Positions 7,340 through 15,060 of a DNA stretch of 23,257 nt are shown here, one piece after another. The notes under the pieces were generated by a model. It was not told the origin of the DNA. It made no database searches and saw only the letters and a program-made list of their open reading frames with translations. The position numbers were made by a program, and so were the translations under genes. Source of the stretch: Desulfobacteraceae bacterium (GTDB lineage Bacteria; Desulfobacterota; Syntrophobacteria; BM002); the NCBI GenBank assembly GCA_002899795.1, contig PPDG01000069.1:1-23257 (forward strand), read 5' to 3'. Position 1 is the first letter of the stretch, and every line of letters starts with the position of its first letter.

Positions 7340-8760
7340 TGAATTTATGGACTCTTTTTGTTCCTGAGCTTTACTGTTTGCTGATGGCTGTCGTTTTCTT
7401 CGGCCTGGCCCTGTCGGCACGCCCAAACCCCAGGCGTGATTATTTTGTGGCACTATTCATGGCCGGCGTTGGGGTGGTGGTAGCTCTGGCCTGCGTCAGG
7501 TTGGAAGGAACCCTCTTTTTCGAAGCTTATCGGGTGGATCTCTTTTCGCAGGTCTTCAAGGTCATGCTGGCCATGGGCTTCTTTCTGGTAGTTTGCCTGT
7601 GCACCGAACTCAATGGCATTGAGGAGCGACACCATCCGGAATTCTACCTTTTTCTTACCACCTGCACTTTGGCGATGATGATGTTGGTAAGCAGCGTCGA
7701 ACTACTTACCATCTACGTTGCCCTGGAACTCTCCAGCTATTCGCTTTACATTCTGGTCCCTCTTCGCCGGGGGCATGGCGTCGATGTGGAGGCCGGTATC
7801 AAGTACCTCATGGTGGGGGCTTGCGCTTCGGCGGTGATGCTCTTCGGCCTCTCCTATGTTTTTGGGGTGACCCATACCACCTATGTGGTGGAAATTATTC
7901 AGGTGCTTCCCGGTGTTATTGGCACGCCTGCGGCAATTGTTGGTCTGCTTCTGGTGCTCTGCGGCTTTTTCTTCAAGTTGGCGGTGTTTCCGTTCCATTT
8001 TTGGGCCCCGGACGTGTATCAAGGAGCTGCCAACCAGGTGACCGCCTATATTGCGACTGCTTCTAAAGTGGCGGCGGTGGGCATTATCATAAGGATGGTG
8101 GCCTTGAGTGGGGGCAACAGCAAATATCTTGTGGATATGCTGGTGACGCTCTCCATCGCCTCCATGACCCTGGGGAATCTGGTGGCCATTGTGCAAAAAG
8201 ACATGAAGCGGCTGTTGGCATATTCCAGCATCTCCCATGCCGGCTACGTGCTCATCGGAATTCTCAGCATGAGTGCTATCGGCTATGCCAGTGCCATCTT
8301 CTATGCCCTGGCCTACCTGGTTATGAACCTGTGCTGCTTCCTGGTGGTGGTGAAGGTGGCCCATGACGGCAGTGATTTAAAGATCGCCCAGTTGGCTGGA
8401 CTGCATCGCCGCTCCCCCCTGTTGGCCATGGCCCTGATGCTGGCTGTTTTCGGGCTAGCCGGCATTCCTCCTACCATCGGCTTTACCGGCAAATTTCTGG
8501 TGTTCGCCGCAGCCATGGAGAAGGGCTACATCACCCTGGTTATTATCGCCATGATCAATGCCACCATTTCTCTTTACTACTATATCCTGGTGGTGAAAGC
8601 AGCCTATCTCATGGAGCCCGATGAGGAATTGCCCAGGCTTCCTGTTTCCATACCAACGAAAGTACTCACCGTGGCGCTGGTGACCGTAATGGTGGTATTT
8701 GGTGTATTTCCGCATCATTTGCTTGAGGTGGCCAGAGCAGCCGCCCGTATGCTGATGTGA
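7336..8760 (+). CDS. nuoN: NADH-quinone oxidoreductase subunit N
   Basis: The 474-residue antiporter-like subunit lies closest to NuoK. The ATG at 7336 overlaps the nuoM TGA; a second ATG follows directly. The TM5 glutamate (Glu131 in YVALELSSYSLY) and the TM7 lysine (Lys214 in FFFKLAVFPFHFWAPDVYQGA) are present, unlike in the preceding NuoM. Further family signs are ATASKVAAVG, the KRLLAYSSISHAGY block and AGIPPTIGFTGKFLVF. The length is usual. It is the last canonical complex I subunit of the operon, followed by 69 bp with a 9-bp-period repeat and then an iron-sulfur protein gene. Confidence 0.96.
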   Translation: MMNLWTLFVPELYCLLMAVVFFGLALSARPNPRRDYFVALFMAGVGVVVALACVRLEGTLFFEAYRVDLFSQVFKVMLAMGFFLVVCLCTELNGIEERHHPEFYLFLTTCTLAMMMLVSSVELLTIYVALELSSYSLYILVPLRRGHGVDVEAGIKYLMVGACASAVMLFGLSYVFGVTHTTYVVEIIQVLPGVIGTPAAIVGLLLVLCGFFFKLAVFPFHFWAPDVYQGAANQVTAYIATASKVAAVGIIIRMVALSGGNSKYLVDMLVTLSIASMTLGNLVAIVQKDMKRLLAYSSISHAGYVLIGILSMSAIGYASAIFYALAYLVMNLCCFLVVVKVAHDGSDLKIAQLAGLHRRSPLLAMALMLAVFGLAGIPPTIGFTGKFLVFAAAMEKGYITLVIIAMINATISLYYYILVVKAAYLMEPDEELPRLPVSIPTKVLTVALVTVMVVFGVFPHHLLEVARAAARMLM

Positions 8761-8777
8761 GCATATGAGTAAATGAG

Positions 8778-8813
8778 CTAAAGTGGATAAAATGTCTTAA
8801 ATATCTAAAGTGA
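8778..8813. repeat. 9-bp-period CTAAARTG array
   Basis: Four consecutive 9-base words occupy this stretch: CTAAAGTGG, ATAAAATGT, CTTAAATAT and CTAAAGTGA. They lie in the 69-bp gap between nuoN and the iron-sulfur gene. The same kind of array is found at 15061-15114. Confidence 0.65.
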
Positions 8814-8829
8814 ACTAGAGCGAGTCAGA

Positions 8830-9573
8830 ATGGAACCTCAAATCCCAAGTTTTTGCCGAACCGATGAACAGCGGCCATGTGTAACCATCTGTGCGGGCTC
8901 GGATGACTGCACCTGTGATTGTGAAAAAGTCCGAAAGGTGCTGGAAGAGGAGATTGCCGCCAGGAACTTAGGGTTGACCGTTGGCACCATGAAGGTTGGC
9001 TGCAATGGTGATTGTCCTCATGGGGTTCTGGTGGGCTTCCCGCAAAAGGGTTTTTTCTACGAGCAAGTTAAGGCAGAGCAGGCCAGAGAGGTGGTGAGCG
9101 GAACATTGATGCAAGGGCACATCTTGTTTGATCTGCTCCATATCGATCCTTTGAAAGCAACCTCCGGAAAAATTCTCTACGATCGCTCGGGGTTCATAGC
9201 GACAATTGATGATAGTTTCTGCATGATTCAGGTAGCCAAGTACTTCCTCGATTTTGAGGAGGATGTTTCCTGCGGCAAATGCGTACCATGTCGGGTTGGC
9301 TCTGTTGAGCTCCGAGAAATTCTGCAGCGTATTATTCAGGGAAAGGGAGAGCCAGAGGATCTGCAACAGCTTGATCTGGTCTGCCGTGCCATGCAGGATG
9401 CGCCCTACTGTGACTTTGCCAGAACTACCAGTAGCCCGGTGGTAACAATTCTCAAGCACTTCCGCTCAGAGTTCGAGAAGCACATCGACCAAGGAGTGTG
9501 TCCGGCTGGAGAGTGCGAAGCCTTAGGCAAGGAAGCCGCCGAAGACAAGGAAACTGAAGAGGGCGGGGAGTAA
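8830..9573 (+). CDS. NuoE-like [2Fe-2S] domain fused to NuoF C-terminal [4Fe-4S] domain, no FMN domain
   Basis: The 247-residue protein is built from two complex I pieces. Residues 15-92 resemble the thioredoxin-like [2Fe-2S] ferredoxin at the N-terminus of HoxF/HndC-type NuoF: CAGSDDC (Cys21, Cys27) and VGCNGDCPHG (Cys58, Cys62). The first spacing is Cys-x5-Cys rather than the usual x4, and Cys17, Cys29 and Cys31 make the ligands uncertain. Residues 115-220 match the end of NuoF: a short lead-in, SCGKCVPCRVGS (Cys148, 151, 154), APYCDFA (Cys194) and a VTILKHFRSEFE helix, the N3-cluster domain. CPAGEC (224-229) precedes an acidic tail. The glycine-rich FMN/NADH domain is absent; only about 85 residues separate the two cluster domains. 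No strong ribosome site is seen. Probably a soluble electron-input partner of the complex; the donor is unknown. Confidence 0.88.
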   Translation: MEPQIPSFCRTDEQRPCVTICAGSDDCTCDCEKVRKVLEEEIAARNLGLTVGTMKVGCNGDCPHGVLVGFPQKGFFYEQVKAEQAREVVSGTLMQGHILFDLLHIDPLKATSGKILYDRSGFIATIDDSFCMIQVAKYFLDFEEDVSCGKCVPCRVGSVELREILQRIIQGKGEPEDLQQLDLVCRAMQDAPYCDFARTTSSPVVTILKHFRSEFEKHIDQGVCPAGECEALGKEAAEDKETEEGGE

Positions 9574-9612
9574 GCACAAAGCCACAGACCGTTTATCATC
9601 TATGAAAATATC

Positions 9613-9642
9613 AAGGCGAGGTTATTTGTCCTCGCCTTTTTT
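9613..9642 (+). terminator. Intrinsic terminator of the nuo operon
   Basis: A perfect 9-bp stem (9613-9621 with 9630-9638) encloses an 8-base loop and runs into six T residues (9637-9642). An outer 8-bp inverted repeat, CCACAGAC at 9582-9589 and GTCTGTGG at 9653-9660, surrounds it. It ends plus-strand transcription and may also serve the converging minus-strand glycosyltransferase gene. Confidence 0.88.
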
Positions 9643-9675
9643 GCTTGCACGCGTCTGTGGTTTGTAGTCCATGAC

Positions 9676-10938
9676 TTACATCTCGATTCCGAAGAAGTTA
9701 CCCAGGAGGAAATTTAGCCTCTTGCGTAAGACCGCATAAGAGTAATGCCTGGTTGCTACTTCATAATTGTATTCTACAATTTGCTTGCGCCGTTGGGGGT
9801 TTTCCAGGATTTCACGAACTGCCTGCACCACCTTTTTTGTTAAGAACCCATCCATTACCACCAGGTCAAAGGCCTGGGGTTCGATATCCCTGACAAAAAC
9901 GCCATAGCGATTTACCAGTAAGGGCTTGCGGAAGTACATTGCTTCCAGGAAGGCGTTACCAAAACCCTCATAGAGGCTTGGATAGGTAATGAAATCCGCA
10001 TGTGGATATACATCCCAAATAGTGTATTGTCTCTCACCACTTGCATTAATGCTACGCTTGTCGGCCACCCGGGTGGCAATTAAACGAAGGTCTACACCAT
10101 CCTCCAGGGCATGATCACGGAGCCACTCGGCGTAATCGTACCCTTCGTCGCCAGCCTCGTGTGAAATGACTAGTTTGTATCTCGGATCCTGTAAGCGCTT
10201 GACCAACTCTATGGCATGCTCGATTCCCTTGCGCTGGACAATGCGAGTGGGTTGCAGGATCATCACATCACCTTCCTCCAGACCAATTTCCTGACGCAAG
10301 TTGCTATTGTACTCATGGTCATCCTGAGGTGGATTTTCGAAATCCAACACGTTAGGGATAACAATGGAGGAGATTCCGGTGCGCAGGGCGAGTTCCTCCT
10401 GGGCCACGGAGTTGATCACCACATGCATTATGTTGGGAAGGTTGGGCGGGAAAGCCATCTGGAGGTAGTCGTGAACACCCGAGACCGAGAATCGCACTCG
10501 TTCCCAGTAAAAGTCGTGGTGGTGGGCGATGGTAGGCATTTCAGTTTCGGCGGCCACCTCGGTGAGTGCCAGTCCCAAGGCAATGTGCATGGGAATGGTC
10601 AGAGAGTTCTGGGCGATGAGCACATCTAGGTGGAACTTTTCAATGAACTCGTAGAGCCGCACTTTCAGGAGGCTGCGGAGGGCATGAAGCATGTCTGTTA
10701 CCACAGCCTTTCGCCCTTTTCTGCCAAAAGCTTTTTCCTGAACCCATTTCACCGTATCGTGCTCGAAGTGGGCCTCCTCAACTAAGAGGCTCCTTTCCTG
10801 GTCTCTGTCGAGTTCCCCAGCAAACCAGTAACAACGATGGCCACTGGCCTCCAACACCTCTGCCCATTTGGCCGATTCCAGTGAAACGCCGTCATTCCCC
10901 GCGAAACGAGTTGAGACGAAGCCTATGTTCTTTCCCAT
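9676..10938 (-). CDS. GT4 glycosyltransferase, MggA-like (copy 1)
   Basis: The 420-residue GT-B fold glycosyltransferase of family 4 starts at the ATG whose first base is 10938, preceded by AGGAG; a TTG at 10968 in the same frame gives ten extra residues that the paralogue lacks. The N-terminus MGKNIGFVSTRFAG is a nucleotide-sugar-enzyme glycine loop. PTRIVQRKGIEHAIEL supplies the donor-binding Arg/Lys, and SLYEGFGNAFLEAMYF holds the E-x7-E motif. No membrane segment or signal peptide is seen, so it is cytoplasmic. It is about two-thirds identical, without an obvious length change, to the gene at 13780-15042. With a GpgS-like gene nearby, a mannosylglucosyl-3-phosphoglycerate synthase-type role is possible, but donor and acceptor cannot be read from sequence. 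Confidence 0.85.
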   Translation of the reverse strand: MGKNIGFVSTRFAGNDGVSLESAKWAEVLEASGHRCYWFAGELDRDQERSLLVEEAHFEHDTVKWVQEKAFGRKGRKAVVTDMLHALRSLLKVRLYEFIEKFHLDVLIAQNSLTIPMHIALGLALTEVAAETEMPTIAHHHDFYWERVRFSVSGVHDYLQMAFPPNLPNIMHVVINSVAQEELALRTGISSIVIPNVLDFENPPQDDHEYNSNLRQEIGLEEGDVMILQPTRIVQRKGIEHAIELVKRLQDPRYKLVISHEAGDEGYDYAEWLRDHALEDGVDLRLIATRVADKRSINASGERQYTIWDVYPHADFITYPSLYEGFGNAFLEAMYFRKPLLVNRYGVFVRDIEPQAFDLVVMDGFLTKKVVQAVREILENPQRRKQIVEYNYEVATRHYSYAVLRKRLNFLLGNFFGIEM

Positions 10939-11036
10939 CTCAGCGAACACTCCTGAAAGTATTATCAAGACCTGCTGGCAATGCAGGAAGGGATTGTGGC
11001 AAAAAAGCCTGTAACATGCAAGCCAAAGTTGAAGCT

Positions 11037-11160
11037 CCCTGCAGCAAGCTGCAGGGAATCTTCGAAATGTAAGGAATTAATCCATTCTATTGTAGTTCGC
11101 TCGCTAACCCCGCAGCCCCGTTGAAGCGGGATCTCCGCTTCGCTACGACAAGCTACGGGG
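11037..11160. repeat. Two palindromic intergenic repeats
   Basis: The 405-bp gap 10939-11343 separates divergent glycosyltransferase genes and holds no gene. A hairpin with arms CCCTGCAGC (11037-11045) and GCTGCAGGG (11048-11056) comes first. A second, nested palindrome follows: outer arms CCCCGT (11116-11121) and ACGGGG (11155-11160), inner arms GAAGCGG (11123-11129) and CCGCTTC (11135-11141). No T-tract follows either, so they are read as dispersed palindromic repeats and not as terminators. Confidence 0.7.
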
Positions 11161-11196
11161 ATTGCGCTCGCTGAAGCATTTTCAAGATTTATGCCA

Positions 11197-11280
11197 CTTC
11201 GCATAGCGCATAGAGCATAGCTCATAGCGAAGAATCTTAACCCTAAGAACGCTATGCGCTTGGCGCTCTGCGCTCTGCGT
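11197..11280. repeat. Inverted pair of 7-bp GCATAGM arrays
   Basis: Four 7-mers GCATAGC, GCATAGA, GCATAGC, TCATAGC fill 11201-11228, bounded by CTTCGC (11197-11202) and GCGAAG (11227-11232). After a 17-base spacer, four 7-mers of the complementary type, CGCTATG, CGCTTGG, CGCTCTG and CGCTCTG, fill 11250-11277. The two arrays could pair as one imperfect hairpin just upstream of the promoter-like sequence at 11292-11318. Confidence 0.78.
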
Positions 11281-11291
11281 CTTCTCATGTG

Positions 11292-11318
11292 TTGCCAACC
11301 GGTTGATATTATTATAAT
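11292..11318 (+). promoter_or_regulatory. Possible sigma-70 promoter of the glycosyltransferase operon
   Basis: TTGCCA (11292-11297) and a perfect TATAAT (11313-11318) are separated by 15 bp, slightly short. A start near 11325 would place the ribosome site at the very 5' end of the transcript. Confidence 0.4.
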
Positions 11319-11343
11319 GTAACCAAGGAGGAAAAAGTAGTCC

Positions 11344-12924
11344 ATGCCAATTCCCGACACTTTGGTCGTCATTCACTATCACCTGTTACCGGGAGGGGTT
11401 TGCTCGGCCATCAAAAACAGTGTTTTTGCTCTCAGCCAAGCAGGATGGTTTGCGCACCGGACCCTGCGAGTCCTGACTGGCAGGATGGACGGGGTGGAAG
11501 AATTCGCAGAATATCTGAACCGAATGGGTATTCAGGTGGAAGTTGAGGTGGATGCGAGATTGGACTACAGTGATCGAGTATGGTCTGAGCCTGATAACTT
11601 CTGGGACAATGCTTCAGCTCTGGCAACCTGGCTTCTCCGACAAGGTCGGGGAACCTCTTTATTTTGGACGCATAACCCCACTCTCGGCAAAAATGGACTG
11701 CTGACTGCTGGTCTTATGCTTGCGGGACAACAGGCAGAAGATACGGATTCCCCGCATCGGTTTCTCCACCACATTCATGATTTTTCTGAGTGCGGTAGGC
11801 TGTGGAACCTAATGAACTTGCGGCGGTGTTGGGGCAGCGGTGGTCTGGAGGATTTCTATCCCGTTGCCAATAATGTTGGCTATGCGGTTCTCAATAGTGC
11901 GGATTCCCTAAGATTGGCCCAAGCCGGAATACCGAAGGACCGAATTTTCCACCTTCCTAACGCGGTGGCTTCCATGCGGGCTGAGAAGAAGAAAACCAAA
12001 GAAGCAATAGCGGTGGAGCTGCAGCGCTATGCTCGTAACCGTGGATATCGGTTTGAACCTGAACGGCAGTGGTGGACCTTACCCATACGGCTTATTCGAC
12101 GAAAGAACGTGGTGGAAGCTTTACTCTTGGCAGCTATTGCAGAAGAGCCTCCTCAGCTGCTTGTTACTTTGGATGCCAACTCGGAGCCCGAACGTCCCTA
12201 TGCCGAGGCCGTAAAAGACCTGTTTAGAAGACACAATCATGCTGCGGTTGTGGGCTTCGGCCATGAACTGGTGGGGAGCGCCTTTGGTTTTGACGACCTT
12301 CTGCTGGCCTCGGATGTGGTGGTCACCACTTCGCTGTTGGAGGGATTTGGTTTCTCCTTTCTGGAGGGAGCCAGCCGGGGCATCCCTTTGGTGGGAAGGA
12401 ATCTCAATGAGCTAACCTCAGACTTTGCCGATGCCGGCTTTCCGGGGGACTCGCTTTATGAGCAGTTTTTGGTGCCAGTTGACAGGGAAACGAGAGCAGA
12501 GATGATTAGCAAAGGGTGCCAATTCGCTCAGAAACAAGGCCAGCTGTTGGGACTCAACAACTCCACCATTGATAGATTTGCTGATGAAGTGAAGGCGATC
12601 TTTTCTGATGATGCAGTAGATTTCGGCTTTCTAGAGCTCAAGCAGCAGCTTGGCCTCATTGACTGCCTTCGAGAAAACGCTTTCGTACAGGAGCTGAGGT
12701 CTTTGAATCCGGCAGCCGCTGAGCCAGCGATTTTTCCTCATGATTTCACTGAGCGAGTGGAGGAGCAATTTGGATTGCAGCCCCACGCTACAAAGTTTGC
12801 AGCTGCAGTAGAGGGGTTATTTGGCCAGACATTTGAAGAGGCAAGCGCTGAAAAGATCAGTAACAGATTGCTGGACCTCTATTTTCTCCCGAGGTTCCAT
12901 CGTCCCCTCATAGGAGGTTGGTAG
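11344..12924 (+). CDS. GT4-like glycosyltransferase
   Basis: The 526-residue cytoplasmic protein looks like a divergent GT-B glycosyltransferase. The N-terminus has a HYHLLPGGV loop like that of GT4 enzymes, and HNPTLGKNG and HIHDF lie in the N-terminal domain. PIRLIRRKNVVEALL corresponds to the donor-binding Arg/Lys segment, and SLLEGFGFSFLEGASRGIPLVG supplies the E-x7-E motif. About 120 residues after this domain are not recognised. A strong AAGGAGGA (11325-11331) lies 12 bases before the ATG. The TAG stop shares one base with the GTG start of the HAD gene, so the two are coupled. Unlike the two MggA-like genes it has no close relative in the window. The substrate is unknown; a sugar transfer in the same pathway is inferred from the operon. 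Confidence 0.8.
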   Translation: MPIPDTLVVIHYHLLPGGVCSAIKNSVFALSQAGWFAHRTLRVLTGRMDGVEEFAEYLNRMGIQVEVEVDARLDYSDRVWSEPDNFWDNASALATWLLRQGRGTSLFWTHNPTLGKNGLLTAGLMLAGQQAEDTDSPHRFLHHIHDFSECGRLWNLMNLRRCWGSGGLEDFYPVANNVGYAVLNSADSLRLAQAGIPKDRIFHLPNAVASMRAEKKKTKEAIAVELQRYARNRGYRFEPERQWWTLPIRLIRRKNVVEALLLAAIAEEPPQLLVTLDANSEPERPYAEAVKDLFRRHNHAAVVGFGHELVGSAFGFDDLLLASDVVVTTSLLEGFGFSFLEGASRGIPLVGRNLNELTSDFADAGFPGDSLYEQFLVPVDRETRAEMISKGCQFAQKQGQLLGLNNSTIDRFADEVKAIFSDDAVDFGFLELKQQLGLIDCLRENAFVQELRSLNPAAAEPAIFPHDFTERVEEQFGLQPHATKFAAAVEGLFGQTFEEASAEKISNRLLDLYFLPRFHRPLIGGW

Positions 12925-13769
12925 TGCAAAATTGGCTTTCAATCCTACAAGAATTTCCTGTGCCGGAACCTGCGGTCACCGTGTCAGGAGGGGATGTTCC
13001 TCCTTTGGAGCCGCTTCCAGGGGTCATTTTGTTTGACGTCTACGGTACGCTGGTATGTCCTCATTTGGGTGATCTGGATGACCAGGCTCAGCTGGTTTCT
13101 AGTGAGGATAGTTTTGTGGCGACCGCTGAACGCTTCGGCTTTACCAAAGATGTGGGTATCGACTGGCACCGGTGGTTTTTTGAGGCAATTGCTTCAGAGC
13201 ACAAGGAACTGAAGGAGCAGGGCATCTCCCCGGCAGAGGTTCAAGTAGATCAAATCTGGGCTGACATGATTGGCAGGGTGGGGGGAAACTCAACGGGCAG
13301 CCAACCCCGGATGTTTGCAGCCTACCGTGAGATGTTGGCAAATCCGGTCCGGGCTTTCTCGGGAGCGGTTGAGGCTTTGAGAACATTGAAAGAAGGAGGG
13401 GTAGGGCTGGGAATAGTATCCAATTCGCAATTTTACACCATGCCCATACTCGGACTGACCCTGGGAATCAACCCAGAAGAGTTCTTCGACCCAAAGTTAA
13501 CCTTTCTCTCTTTTCGGCTCGGCTTCTCCAAGCCCTCCCCATATTTTTTCCGGCTGGTTAGAACAACGCTACTGCACTTGGGTCTCAGGCCTGAGGAGGT
13601 TCTGGTGGTTGGCAATGACCGTGAAAATGACGTATTGGCGGCAGAGGCACATGGTTTGCAAGCAGTACTCTTTCACGGCAATGACCAGAGTGTGCGTTTG
13701 GGGAAGGGTGGCCTTGCAGGAACAGTGATTACCAACTACCAGACGTTACTTACTGCATGTGGGCTGTGA
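12924..13769 (+). CDS. HAD-superfamily hydrolase
   Basis: GTG at 12924 is chosen because AGGAGG (12912-12917) lies six bases upstream; the in-frame TTG at 12918 directly abuts that site. The 281-residue product shows the HAD motifs: I, FDVYGTL (nucleophile Asp about 38); II, IVSNS (about 165-169); III, the Lys in GFSKPSPYFF; IV, VGNDRENDV. The cap between motifs I and II is helical, C1-type. Motif I has Tyr where phosphatases usually carry a second Asp, as in haloacid dehalogenases. Its position between two glycosyltransferase genes suggests removal of phosphate from a glycosyl-phosphoglycerate-like product, but the missing Asp argues for caution. The stop is ten bases before the next ATG. 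Confidence 0.85.
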   Translation: MQNWLSILQEFPVPEPAVTVSGGDVPPLEPLPGVILFDVYGTLVCPHLGDLDDQAQLVSSEDSFVATAERFGFTKDVGIDWHRWFFEAIASEHKELKEQGISPAEVQVDQIWADMIGRVGGNSTGSQPRMFAAYREMLANPVRAFSGAVEALRTLKEGGVGLGIVSNSQFYTMPILGLTLGINPEEFFDPKLTFLSFRLGFSKPSPYFFRLVRTTLLHLGLRPEEVLVVGNDRENDVLAAEAHGLQAVLFHGNDQSVRLGKGGLAGTVITNYQTLLTACGL

Positions 13770-13779
13770 GGAGCCTGAC

Positions 13780-15042
13780 ATGGGCAAGAACATTGGCTTT
13801 ATATCCACCCGGTTTGCGGGAACAGATGGTGTTTCATTGGAAGCGGCCAAGTGGGCCCAGCTTCTCTGGGATAGGGAACACGTTTCCTACTGGTTTGCCG
13901 GGGAGCTGGACCGTGAATCCAGCTCGAGTATGCTGGTGCCCGAGGTCTTTTTTGACCATGAGGAGGTCCGCTGGATCAACGAGCACGTGTTCGGAGTCAA
14001 ACATAGGACTTCAGAGACCAGCGGTCATATCCATGCCATGCGGAATTACCTCAAGGGAAGGCTTTACGAATTCATCGAAAAGTTCGACATCGACATCATT
14101 ATTCCCCAGAATGTTTTGAGTATTCCCATGCATATCCCCCTGGGATTGGCGGTTACCGAGTTAATTGCCGAAACCGGCATTCCCACCATTGCCCATCACC
14201 ACGATTTTCACTGGGAAAGACTTCGCTTCTCGCTGAACGCAGCCCAGGATTATCTGCAGATGGCATTTCCCCCCAAACTGCCAAGTATCCAGCACGTGGT
14301 GATCAGTAGTCTGGCACAAGAAGAATTGGCCCTGCGGACCGGGATTTCAGCTACCGTCATTCCAAATGTGCTGGATTTCGAAAATGAGCCGCAAGCGGAT
14401 ATCGAGTATAGTAAGAATTTTCGTCAGGAAATTGGTCTAGCAGAAGGTGACGTCCTCATTTTGCAACCCACCAGGATAGTTCAGAGAAAAGGCATCGAAC
14501 ATGCAATTGAGTTGGTGAGTCAGCTAGGAGATCCGAAATACAAGCTGGTCATCTCTCATGAGGCCGGTGACGAGGGATATGACTACGCCACTTTCGTTGA
14601 AGATCATGCCCGAGATCATAAGGTGGACCTAAAGCTGGTTTCCTGCCACATTGGTGAGAATCGTGGCGTCAATGAAAAGGGGGAGAAACTTTATACTCTT
14701 TGGGACGTATATCCCCACGCCGATTTTGTCACCTATACCAGCCTGTATGAGGGCTTTGGCAACGCCTTTCTGGAAGCTGCCTATTTTCGCAAGCCCATTT
14801 TGATCAATCGTTATGAGGTTTTTGTCCGGGACATCGAACCGCAGGGTTTTGATCTGATCGTCATGGATGGATTCATTACGGATCGAGTGGTCAACCAGGT
14901 ACGAGATGTATTGGAGTCACCGGAGAGACGGGACGGCATGGTAGATCACAACTACAAAGTGGCAACCAGGCACTATTCCTACTCTGTGCTGAGAAAAAGA
15001 CTGGCCTTTCTCATTGCTAACTTTTTTGGAATCGAAATTTAG
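13780..15042 (+). CDS. GT4 glycosyltransferase, MggA-like (copy 2)
   Basis: The ATG at 13780 is chosen over one at 13759 because GAGGAG lies at 13767-13772 and the N-terminus then matches the minus-strand copy exactly (MGKNIGF). At 420 residues it equals that copy in length. Family features are STRFAGTDGVSLEAAKW at the N-terminal loop, a conserved AHHHDFHWERLRFS, PTRIVQRKGIEHAIEL, and SLYEGFGNAFLEA with Glu324 and Glu331 as the E-x7-E pair. The opening STRFAGTDGVSLE recalls the mannosylglucosyl-3-phosphoglycerate synthase group described from Petrotoga; this is a recollection of family resemblance, not a search result. It is the third gene of a tight operon after the GT4-like and HAD genes. 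The stop is TAG. Confidence 0.86.
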   Translation: MGKNIGFISTRFAGTDGVSLEAAKWAQLLWDREHVSYWFAGELDRESSSSMLVPEVFFDHEEVRWINEHVFGVKHRTSETSGHIHAMRNYLKGRLYEFIEKFDIDIIIPQNVLSIPMHIPLGLAVTELIAETGIPTIAHHHDFHWERLRFSLNAAQDYLQMAFPPKLPSIQHVVISSLAQEELALRTGISATVIPNVLDFENEPQADIEYSKNFRQEIGLAEGDVLILQPTRIVQRKGIEHAIELVSQLGDPKYKLVISHEAGDEGYDYATFVEDHARDHKVDLKLVSCHIGENRGVNEKGEKLYTLWDVYPHADFVTYTSLYEGFGNAFLEAAYFRKPILINRYEVFVRDIEPQGFDLIVMDGFITDRVVNQVRDVLESPERRDGMVDHNYKVATRHYSYSVLRKRLAFLIANFFGIEI

Positions 15043-15060
15043 CATGGAGCATAGAGAGCT

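Noticed and set aside
7702..8364. 220-codon minus-strand open frame inside nuoN, rich in His and Gln
   Set aside because: It lies fully antisense to nuoN; the His/Gln richness is the complement of membrane-protein codons, as also in the 188-codon frame at 6635-7201 inside nuoM.
11037..11160. Palindromes read as transcription terminators or a CRISPR remnant
   Set aside because: No T-tract follows the stems, and there are no regularly spaced identical repeats with unique spacers.
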